Positions 6,461-11,888 of a stretch of 11,888 nt of DNA are shown piece after piece. Below the pieces are notes generated by a model. It made no database searches and was not told where the DNA came from. It was given only the letters and a program-made list of their open reading frames with translations. The position numbers were made by a program, and so were the translations under genes. Source of the DNA: an uncultured Campylobacter sp. (GTDB lineage: Bacteria; Campylobacterota; Campylobacteria; Campylobacterales; Campylobacteraceae); the NCBI RefSeq assembly GCF_937997535.1, contig NZ_CALKTT010000059.1:1-11888 (forward strand). Direction: 5' to 3'. The first letter of the stretch is position 1; every line of letters begins with the position of its first letter.

Positions 6461-7654
6461 TTATGATCTATAATCCGCGTTGATTTTTACGTAGTCGTAG
6501 CTAAGATCGCAGCCGTATGCGCTAAACTCGCCATCTCCGAGCCCCAAATCGCACCAGATCGTAAAGCTTTTTTGTTGCATTATGGCGTGGGCCGCGGCCT
6601 CGCGAGCGGCGTCCAGTTCGCGATTTTGTGCGTCATAAAGCAGCACGTCGTCGTATTTAATACGCAGCTTTTCTTCATCGCATTCGATACCGCAGGCGCC
6701 TATGGTGGAGGCTATGCGACCCCAATTCGGGTCTTCGCCGAAGATCGCCGTTTTAACAAGCGGCGAATTGCTTAGCGCCTTTGCCGCCGTGCGGGCGTCT
6801 TCGGCGTTTGCGGCATCGCTTACTCTAAATCGCACCAGCTTGGTCGCGCCTTCGCCGTCTTTTACCAGCATTAGCGCAAGCTCGCGCGTCAGGGCGTTTA
6901 ACGCGGACGCGAAGGCCTCCTTTTCGTAGGCGCATTTGGCGCTGCTGCAGAGCATAATCGTATCGTTGGTGGAGGTGTCGCCGTCGACGCTTACTGTGTT
7001 GAAGCTCTGCTCCGCTGCTTTTTTTAGTAGTTCGTCCATATCCGCGCGCGGTATTTTTGCGTCGGTTAGGACGAAGCAGAGCATGGTCGCAAGCGCGGGA
7101 TTGATCATGCCTGCGCCCTTGCAAACGGCTGCGATGTGAAATTTCTCGCCGTTTTCTAAAGAAATTTCATATGCAAGCTCCTTTTTTATCGTATCTGTCG
7201 TCATAATGGCGGTGGCTAGGGCGTTCGAGTTTCGTGCCGAGAGGTCAAAATTTTGCGCGGCGGTGATAATTTTTTCCTTTTTGAGGCGGTATCCGATGAC
7301 GCCGGTCGAGCTCATGACGGGGTTTATCAGAGGGATTTTTTTGCCAAGCTCGCTAAAAATTTCATCGATATCGGCGATGCCTTGCTCCCCGGTCATCGAA
7401 TTTGCATTTTTAGAATTTACGAGGATAAAATTTGTTTTAAGCTCCCCGCCCGCGCGCTCCTGCGCCCTTTTGAAATGCCTAATCGGCGCAGCTTGAAATT
7501 TATTGCTCGTAAAGATCGCGCTTACGGCAAAGGGCTCGTCCGCGCGGATAAATCCTAGATCGTTCCCCTCTTTTTTAAAGCCCGAATTTACGCCGTCAAA
7601 ATAAAAGCCCCCGACGTTTTGTAAGCCGCCATCGAGCTTAGTGATTTTAAACAT
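6461..7654 (-). CDS. argJ: bifunctional ArgJ: glutamate N-acetyltransferase / ornithine acetyltransferase
   Basis: A 397-residue cytoplasmic enzyme of arginine synthesis. It moves the acetyl group of N2-acetylornithine to glutamate, recycling it; many members also make N-acetylglutamate from acetyl-CoA. ArgJ is an Ntn-type hydrolase-fold protein that cleaves itself before a catalytic Thr. Here the cleavage motif is NPALATMLCF with Thr190 as nucleophile, giving alpha (1-189) and beta (190-397) chains. The oxyanion motif STGVIG (116-121), CKGAGMI (178-184), GDTSTND and the C-terminal NADYRS ending are all present, and the length is normal. ATG at 7654 overlaps the end of the channel gene by 8 bp, with GGAG 8 nt upstream, so translational coupling is likely. 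No other arg gene lies in the window. Whether it is mono- or bifunctional cannot be told from sequence. Confidence 0.95.
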   Translation of the reverse strand: MFKITKLDGGLQNVGGFYFDGVNSGFKKEGNDLGFIRADEPFAVSAIFTSNKFQAAPIRHFKRAQERAGGELKTNFILVNSKNANSMTGEQGIADIDEIFSELGKKIPLINPVMSSTGVIGYRLKKEKIITAAQNFDLSARNSNALATAIMTTDTIKKELAYEISLENGEKFHIAAVCKGAGMINPALATMLCFVLTDAKIPRADMDELLKKAAEQSFNTVSVDGDTSTNDTIMLCSSAKCAYEKEAFASALNALTRELALMLVKDGEGATKLVRFRVSDAANAEDARTAAKALSNSPLVKTAIFGEDPNWGRIASTIGACGIECDEEKLRIKYDDVLLYDAQNRELDAAREAAAHAIMQQKSFTIWCDLGLGDGEFSAYGCDLSYDYVKINADYRS

Positions 7655-8777
7655 ATCTCATCTCCTGCGGCTTGTATTTGCTGCGGATGAGTTTTTTGGT
7701 GTTACGGATGCCCTCTGCCGTACCAATGACTAAAAATTTCACCCCAGTACCGATGAGGTAGTCGCCATCCGGCATCGGAATGAAGCGGCTGTTGGGCTCT
7801 TTGATTCCCACGACGTCGGCGTTTGTAAAATCGCGCAAGCGAGTTTCTTTTAGACGCTTGAAGCGGATCCACGAAAAATCGGGCACCGTGATCTCCTCAA
7901 TATCGATGAGAGAGTCTTTTTTATACAAAAACCGCTCCAAAATGTTTTCCATATCAGGACGCACACTGATCGCAGAGAGCCTTTGTGCGGCGAGTTTGGA
8001 TGGCGAGACGATAGAATTTGCGCCGAGTTTTTTTAGCCTCTCGGTGTCGCTGTCATCATCGCTATTTGCCATGATGAAGTAGGGGGTGATGCGGCCAAGC
8101 TCCTTTTCGTATAGGCGTACCAGCGAGATTATTGCGATATTATCGGCTAAATTTGGACTTAGTGTAATGACGGATTTTGCAGATGACAGATGCGCTTTTA
8201 GCATCGTGGTTTCTACGTGCGGCTCGCCTACGATAAAATATGGATAGCGGTTTTCTTCGGCGATTTTGGCTAGAGCGGGATCGGGATCGATCACGACAAA
8301 AGGCAGATGATTTTCGCGAAACTGCTTGGCAAGCTCGGCGCAGTAGATGTTGTTGTAACAGATAATGTAGTGGTTTTTGAGCCTTGCGATGTTATTGATC
8401 ATTCGTTGCTCCCTAAGTAAATTTTGAAGTTTGCCGTTTTTTATGACCTCGACGACGACGCCCAGGCAAAACGAAAAGGTTCCAAAGCCCATGAGGATGA
8501 ATAAGACGGTAAAAATTCTACCCGCGGGCGATATCGGCGCTACTTCGGTAAAACCCACCGTCGTAAAGGTCATGCCCGCCTGATAAAAAGCGTCCACGAG
8601 CGAAAAACCCGCTATAAAAACATAGCCTAGCGTGCCGATTAGCATCATCAGTACGATGGTTATCAGCGGTAAGCGGAATGGGCGTAGCTGGTCGTAAATT
8701 TCCGTGTAGAGGTTTATGTCCGGCTTAGTCGAGCCGGACCAGTCGAGGAATCGCTTGATCTTGTCCAAGATAGACAT
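7647..8777 (-). CDS. two-TM potassium channel with RCK/TrkA domains
   Basis: A 376-residue inner-membrane ion channel, probably for K+, assembling as a tetramer with a cytoplasmic gating ring. TM1 is about 35-57, the pore helix 62-72, the filter TTVGFTEV (72-79) and TM2 about 87-112. An RCK-N Rossmann domain follows (135-255), then RCK-C (about 290-370). The filter has Phe76 where most channels have Tyr (TVGYG), and Thr replaces the next Gly. The glycine-rich nucleotide loop (GxGxxG) expected after the first strand is replaced by CYNNIYCAE (140-148), although the acidic end of strand 2 (VVIDPD) is kept, so NAD(H) or ATP binding may be altered or lost. It lies 18 bp after rpmB, with GAGG before its ATG, and overlaps argJ at its 3' end. 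A voltage sensor is absent. Confidence 0.88.
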   Translation of the reverse strand: MSILDKIKRFLDWSGSTKPDINLYTEIYDQLRPFRLPLITIVLMMLIGTLGYVFIAGFSLVDAFYQAGMTFTTVGFTEVAPISPAGRIFTVLFILMGFGTFSFCLGVVVEVIKNGKLQNLLREQRMINNIARLKNHYIICYNNIYCAELAKQFRENHLPFVVIDPDPALAKIAEENRYPYFIVGEPHVETTMLKAHLSSAKSVITLSPNLADNIAIISLVRLYEKELGRITPYFIMANSDDDSDTERLKKLGANSIVSPSKLAAQRLSAISVRPDMENILERFLYKKDSLIDIEEITVPDFSWIRFKRLKETRLRDFTNADVVGIKEPNSRFIPMPDGDYLIGTGVKFLVIGTAEGIRNTKKLIRSKYKPQEMRYV

Positions 8778-8782
8778 AAATT

Positions 8783-8795
8783 CCTCTTTAAGAGG
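8783..8795 (-). promoter_or_regulatory. hairpin covering the channel gene's ribosome site
   Basis: Directly after the rpmB stop codon the minus strand reads CCTCT-TAA-AGAGG, then AATTTATG. The 3' arm is the Shine-Dalgarno sequence itself. A 5-bp stem with a 3-nt loop is weak, but a ribosome finishing rpmB would melt it, which would couple the two genes. This is an inference from the sequence. Confidence 0.35.
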
Positions 8796-8987
8796 TTATT
8801 TTGATAGCTTTTTCATAGTTCTTAGAGTAGAGGCGGCGACTTTGATCCTTTTGGTCGTGCCGTCTTCAAGCTGTACGCGTATGCTGCGTAAATTTACATG
8901 AAATTTCTTCTTCGTCCTGTTGTTTGCGTGGCTGACGTTATTGCCCACCATCGCACCTTTGCCGGTTATCGCGCATCTTCTTGCCAT
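8796..8987 (-). CDS. rpmB: 50S ribosomal protein L28
   Basis: A 63-residue basic protein of the large ribosomal subunit. It shows the L28 pattern from the start: MARRCAITGKGAMVGNNVSHANNRTKKKF is typical of the N-terminal half (residues 1-29), then LRSIRVQLEDGTTKRIKVAASTLRTM. Length is usual for bacterial L28. It keeps a single Cys (Cys5) and so lacks the four-Cys zinc ribbon seen in some L28 forms. AAGGA sits 7 nt before the ATG and a perfect TATAAT box lies 32-37 bp upstream. It is first in the operon with the potassium channel and argJ and is divergent from rpe. Confidence 0.97.
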   Translation of the reverse strand: MARRCAITGKGAMVGNNVSHANNRTKKKFHVNLRSIRVQLEDGTTKRIKVAASTLRTMKKLSK

Positions 8988-9018
8988 AATAGATCCTTGG
9001 TGATTAAAATAAATGGCG

Positions 9019-9024
9019 ATTATA
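9019..9024 (-). promoter_or_regulatory. -10 box (perfect TATAAT) of the rpmB operon
   Basis: The minus strand reads AAATTTTTTCGCTATAATCGCC: a perfect -10 with a T-run just upstream, typical of Campylobacter sigma-70 promoters. The start is near 9012, with a leader of about 25 nt. On the other strand TAAAAT at 9096-9101 is a possible, weaker -10 for rpe. Confidence 0.65.
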
Positions 9025-9131
9025 GCGAAAAAATTTCAAATTATGCTTAAAATTCGCCCCAGTTCAAATTTAGCGAAATTTATGACAAAACTAAGTAAAA
9101 TTCCGCATCTTGAAATTTTAAAGGAATCTTA

Positions 9132-9773
9132 ATGTATGTCGCACCCAGCATTTTATCGGCGGATTTCGGAAGGCTTGCGGAGGAAATTCGCGCAGTCTGC
9201 GAGGCGGGCGCCGATCTCATTCACGTGGATGTGATGGACGGGCATTTCGTACCCAATCTCACGATCGGACCGCTTGTAGTAAGCGCCGCGGCAAAGGCAA
9301 GCAGCAAGCCTTTGGATATTCATCTAATGGTTAAAAACGTGCCGTTTTTCGTCGATCTTTTTTTGCCGCTAAAGCCAAAATTTCTTAGCTTCCACATCGA
9401 GGAGGAGACCCATCCGTTGCGCCTCATAGATCATATTCGCCATAGCGGCGTCTCGCCCGCAGTCGTGCTGAATCCGCACACCCCGCTTAGCGCGCTGGAG
9501 TTTATCTTGGGCGAAGTGGATATGGTGCTTTTGATGAGCGTCAATCCGGGCTTTGGAGGGCAAAAATTTATCCCCTCGGCTCTTGAAAAAATAAAGCAGC
9601 TGCGCGAGCTGATCGATCGCAAAGGTGCTAAATGCCTCATCGAGGTCGACGGTGGCGTAAACGGGCTCAATATCGCAGATATCGACGAAGCGGGCGCCGA
9701 CGTCGTGGTAGCGGGCAACTACATATTTTCTTCAAACGACTACGCGGAGGCGATCCGTGCGCTTAAAATTTAG
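9132..9773 (+). CDS. rpe: ribulose-phosphate 3-epimerase
   Basis: A 213-residue TIM-barrel enzyme interconverting D-ribulose 5-phosphate and D-xylulose 5-phosphate in the pentose phosphate pathway. Metal and catalytic residues are all in place: Ser9 in PSILSAD, His31 and Asp33 in HVDVMDGHFVPN (31-42), His64 in LDIHLMV, and Asp173 in IEVDGGV; these are offset by three from the E. coli numbering (His34, Asp36, His67, Asp176). The phosphate loop and the flexible MSVNPGFGGQ (135-144) are intact. Length is normal, and AAGGA lies 6 nt before the ATG. It is followed after 21 bp by the dnaQ-like gene in the same frame, so the two are probably co-transcribed, the arrangement I recall from C. jejuni. 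Confidence 0.97.
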   Translation: MYVAPSILSADFGRLAEEIRAVCEAGADLIHVDVMDGHFVPNLTIGPLVVSAAAKASSKPLDIHLMVKNVPFFVDLFLPLKPKFLSFHIEEETHPLRLIDHIRHSGVSPAVVLNPHTPLSALEFILGEVDMVLLMSVNPGFGGQKFIPSALEKIKQLRELIDRKGAKCLIEVDGGVNGLNIADIDEAGADVVVAGNYIFSSNDYAEAIRALKI

Positions 9774-9794
9774 GCGCGGCACAGGGGTAAAATT

Positions 9795-10601
9795 TTGACG
9801 CATAGAATCGAAAATTTAATAAATTTACTGGCTCAAAAGAGCATAAATTATTACGATTTTATCTCAAAAGCAAGCGATATTGCCGAAATTACCGAGCTTT
9901 TCGAGCCCAAAGACCTTTCGATGTGGCGTGCACTGGGCATAGAGATAATAAAACTAGATAGCGGCAAAATCACGCTCAAAACCCGCGAGACGGATATTTC
10001 GGATGAAATTTTTTGCTTCGTGGACATCGAAACGAACGGCGGGCTCTCAAACGGCCAGATCATCGAAATCGGCGCGATAAAAACGCGCGGCACGCAGGAG
10101 CTGGGCTGCTTCGAGAGCTTCGTTTACGCGCCCGCCGTGCCCGAAAATATCACGGAGCTTACCGGTATCCGCGCGGACGATCTAGTGGGCGCGCCGCCGC
10201 TAGCTAGCGTGCTGGAGCGGTTTAGACTGTTTTTAGGAGATAGCGTTTTTGTGGCGCATAACGTCAAATTCGACTACGGCTTCATCGACGCAAGCCTGCA
10301 AAAATGCGGCTTCGGGATGCTTTTAAATCGCAGGCTCTGCACCGTCGAGCTCGCGCGCCGCACGATCGAGGCGCAAAGATACGGGCTCGGCTCGCTAAAA
10401 GAGCTTTTAGGCGTACAAAACGTCCACCACCGCGCATTTAGCGACGCCGTTTCCTGCTTTGAAATTTTCAAATTCGCGCTCTCGCGACTGCCGTGGAGCG
10501 TGCAAAGCACCGAGGATCTGATACTTTTTAGCAAAACCGCAAAGAGCCTGGCGCTGCCTAAGCCGCAGATTTCAGGACCTAGCGAGAGCGAAATTTTATA
10601 A
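9795..10601 (+). CDS. dnaQ: DnaQ-like 3'-5' exonuclease (DNA polymerase III epsilon)
   Basis: A 268-residue DEDDh exonuclease that removes misincorporated nucleotides during replication. ExoI is FVDIETNGG with Asp77 and Glu79, ExoII is VAHNVKFDYGF with Asp160, and ExoIII is HRAFSDA with His212 and Asp217, so the catalytic set is complete. The start appears to be TTG at 9795, 7 nt after AGGGG; no ATG occurs before residue 43. The first 70 residues precede the nuclease fold and are helical with no recognised domain, and about 35 residues follow the fold. In E. coli the C-terminal tail contacts the alpha subunit; whether this short tail does the same is unknown. It lies 21 bp after rpe. A separate repair exonuclease (DnaQ-like paralogue) cannot be ruled out. 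Confidence 0.9.
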   Translation: MTHRIENLINLLAQKSINYYDFISKASDIAEITELFEPKDLSMWRALGIEIIKLDSGKITLKTRETDISDEIFCFVDIETNGGLSNGQIIEIGAIKTRGTQELGCFESFVYAPAVPENITELTGIRADDLVGAPPLASVLERFRLFLGDSVFVAHNVKFDYGFIDASLQKCGFGMLLNRRLCTVELARRTIEAQRYGLGSLKELLGVQNVHHRAFSDAVSCFEIFKFALSRLPWSVQSTEDLILFSKTAKSLALPKPQISGPSESEIL

Positions 10602-10623
10602 ATCCCGCGCCGAATTAAGAGAT

Positions 10624-10642
10624 GAAATTTTAGTGAAATTTC
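10624..10642 (+). terminator. weak hairpin after dnaQ
   Basis: GAAATTT and AAATTTC pair exactly (7 bp) around TAGTG, 23 nt past the dnaQ stop. The stem is almost all A-T and no U-run follows, so it is at best a weak or processing hairpin. AAATTT words are so common here that chance is a real alternative. Confidence 0.2.
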
Positions 10643-10819
10643 GCACCGCCGTTTGAGAGTTAAATTTTACGTGCGCTCGTAAGATCGGTTTTGCGGTCTG
10701 TTTGTGCAATTGCTAGCGCTTGCAATCGTGTCCGGTGCGCCCAAGGCGTCGCACGATTTAAATTTTAAAATTAGCCTAAGCGAACGCGACGCGAATTCGA
10801 TGCTTTAAATTCCAATTAT

Positions 10820-10837
10820 AGAATTTTATAAAATTCT
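10820..10837. repeat. perfect 18-bp palindrome
   Basis: AGAATTTTATAAAATTCT is identical to its reverse complement. On the minus strand it is followed by TATAATTGG, whose TATAAT overlaps the palindrome's edge (10815-10820), so it could be an operator over a promoter. No gene follows in that direction within reach except the convergent dnaQ end. Confidence 0.6.
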
Positions 10838-10951
10838 GCGGCGCCGATTACAAATGAAATTTTATAAATTTTTATCATAAAACACAGCGCGATCGGGGTA
10901 AATTTAATGAAAGCCTGGCCCTGTCGTAGCGGCGCGCGGTAGCCGAATCTA

Positions 10952-10965
10952 CACTAAATTTAGTG
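10952..10965. repeat. perfect 14-bp palindrome
   Basis: CACTAAATTTAGTG is identical to its reverse complement. The centre is the AAATTT word common in this genome, but the matching CACT/AGTG flanks extend it beyond what that word explains. Function unknown. Confidence 0.4.
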
Positions 10966-11099
10966 ATAAGTAAACCCGCGATCCTAATAATACGAATTTT
11001 ATGCAGACGCGCCCCGCTCCGAATCAAAGCGTCATCGGATGGCTGGCGGGCTTTGCGAGCGAGCAGAGTAATGTGCCGCTGCTTGGGAACGCCATCTTT

Positions 11100-11150
11100 G
11101 CAAGAAGCGCGATCTTGCGATTGAGCTGTCCTTCCGCCTCAAGACGGACA
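11100..11150. other. two tandem stem-loops in a GC-rich patch
   Basis: GCAAGA (11100-11105) pairs with TCTTGC (11113-11118) around 7 nt, and TGTCC (11127-11131) pairs with GGACA (11146-11150) around 14 nt. Both sit in a GC-rich segment (about 11020-11160) that stands out from the AAATTT-rich surroundings. It could be part of a small structured RNA or a decayed gene fragment; no RNA family was recognised. Confidence 0.25.
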
Positions 11151-11435
11151 TATCGTAGGCTAAAATTTAAACGGAATTTTAAAAGAGGATAGCTGCTTTT
11201 AAATTTACGTTGCAAATCTCATAGGCTGCGAATATGGCGTTAAATTTTAAAATTCTATCTGCTTTAATCACGCCTTGAGGTTGTATTGTGAGGGCTAGCA
11301 AGTCGCCTGATTAAAAAATGGATTTTAAATCATTCCTAGCGTATATGCTTGCGCAGTAAAGTAAAATTTCACGCGGTCCGCTGCCGCGCCGTCGTCGCTT
11401 AACCGTCTCCGCCTTTTCAAACGCGCTAAAATTTC

Positions 11436-11501
11436 AGCAAAGCTCCGCTTCGGTTTTGCTCTAATGCAAAATTTATCCGCTTGCCGCAGACTGCGGCGGA
11501 T
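11436..11501. other. pair of GC-rich hairpins
   Basis: AGCAAA (11436-11441) pairs with TTTGCT (11455-11460), with an inner CCG/CGG stem. Next, GCCGC-AGACT-GCGGC (11483-11497) extends outward through ATCC/GGAT (11475-11501) with a 4-nt bulge. The second is a strong stem, but no clear U-run follows on either strand. Possible transcript ends or RNA structure with no assigned gene. Confidence 0.35.
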
Positions 11502-11888
11502 GAAATTCTGTTGCCCATCGTAAGCTGCGCGCGGTATTTACTTGCCGTGCATGTGCGTCATGGACCAGCATCCGCCTGCTGCGAGCCGTCGCCGCTAGTC
11601 CGCCTCATTACGCATATTTTTGTGCTATAAGCCGCACGAGCGCTGCATCTGCGTCAAGGCTGCGCCGCGTTTTTCAAAAGCACGAAAATTTATCCCTACT
11701 AAAATTTCGTTTCTTCGCCGCGTTGCATGCCGCGAGCCGCCGCCGCGCTGTATCCCTGCCCACACTCGCCGTACCCGCTTCGAGTTTTAGCGGATGCGCC
11801 TTAAAATTTCAGCCTAAAAGCCCTATTTAGCGCCGCGTCCGAGCAGAAACAATCGCACCGCTTGTTCGGCGACGCGGGCTAAATTTTG

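Larger units (their letters stand above)
10602..11888. other. gene-free stretch to the window end
   Basis: No frame has a good ribosome site and protein-like composition. The best plus frame (11001-11192, 63 codons) has an equally long frame on the opposite strand and no ribosome site. A 22-codon open frame on the minus strand enters from the window end (stop at 11823) and is too short to judge. The block mixes AAATTT-rich DNA with GC-rich CpG patches and holds the palindromes and hairpins listed separately. No tRNA arms, rRNA, tmRNA or SRP-RNA signature was found. It may be decayed coding sequence or intergenic RNA. Confidence 0.55.

Noticed and set aside
6825..7124. 99-codon minus-strand frame inside argJ
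   Set aside because: Arg-rich out-of-frame product of the argJ coding sequence.
11001..11215. Overlapping 63-codon frames on both strands
   Set aside because: Neither has a ribosome site or a recognisable family, and both being open suggests composition rather than coding.
11823..11888. 22-codon minus-strand frame entering from the window end (ending LFLLGRGAK)
   Set aside because: It could be a C-terminus, but an open run this short is expected by chance.
1..11888. CRISPR array, insertion sequence, prophage or toxin-antitoxin pair
   Set aside because: No regularly spaced repeats, transposase, integrase, terminal inverted repeats or paired small toxin genes were seen.

Overview
The window looks like chromosomal DNA from an oral-type Campylobacter (Campylobacterota), in the range of C. 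gracilis, C. rectus or C. showae. Three things suggest this: the moderate GC with very many AAATTT/AAATTTTA words, the protein sequences, and the gene order YdcH / rpmB / rpe / dnaQ, which I recall from C. jejuni (Cj0449c-Cj0452). Here argJ and a potassium-channel gene sit between YdcH and rpmB. The species call is an inference, not a database match.

Layout. Positions 1-929 (minus) hold a membrane-anchored DUF3137 protein, cut at its C-terminal end by the window edge. Positions 1171-4263 (minus) form a two-gene zinc-acquisition unit: a znuA-type binding protein with a His-rich loop, then, almost abutting, a fused DUF1007-NicO protein that resembles Haemophilus ZevA and ZevB joined in one chain. 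A short Fur-family regulator (4377-4730, plus) diverges from znuA. The shared 113-bp gap carries an unusual nested direct/inverted repeat that is a good candidate zinc operator. No ZnuB permease or ZnuC ATPase gene lies in the window. Positions 4867-5307 (plus) encode an unrecognised 146-residue protein behind a perfect TATAAT box. Positions 5308-5983 are gene-free.

Positions 5984-6214 (minus) are a YdcH/DUF465 protein. Positions 6461-8987 (minus) form a tight operon: rpmB (L28), then a 2-TM/RCK potassium channel with a TVGF filter and a degenerate nucleotide loop, then argJ, which overlaps the channel gene by 8 bp. Divergent from rpmB, on the plus strand, are rpe (9132-9773) and a dnaQ-like DEDDh exonuclease (9795-10601, TTG start). 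Positions 10602-11888 show no convincing gene, only palindromes and hairpins in AAATTT-punctuated DNA.

Most of the window is housekeeping: ribosome, pentose phosphate pathway, arginine synthesis, proofreading. The most distinctive part is the zinc module: regulator, operator, periplasmic binding protein and a fused non-ABC transporter in one locus.
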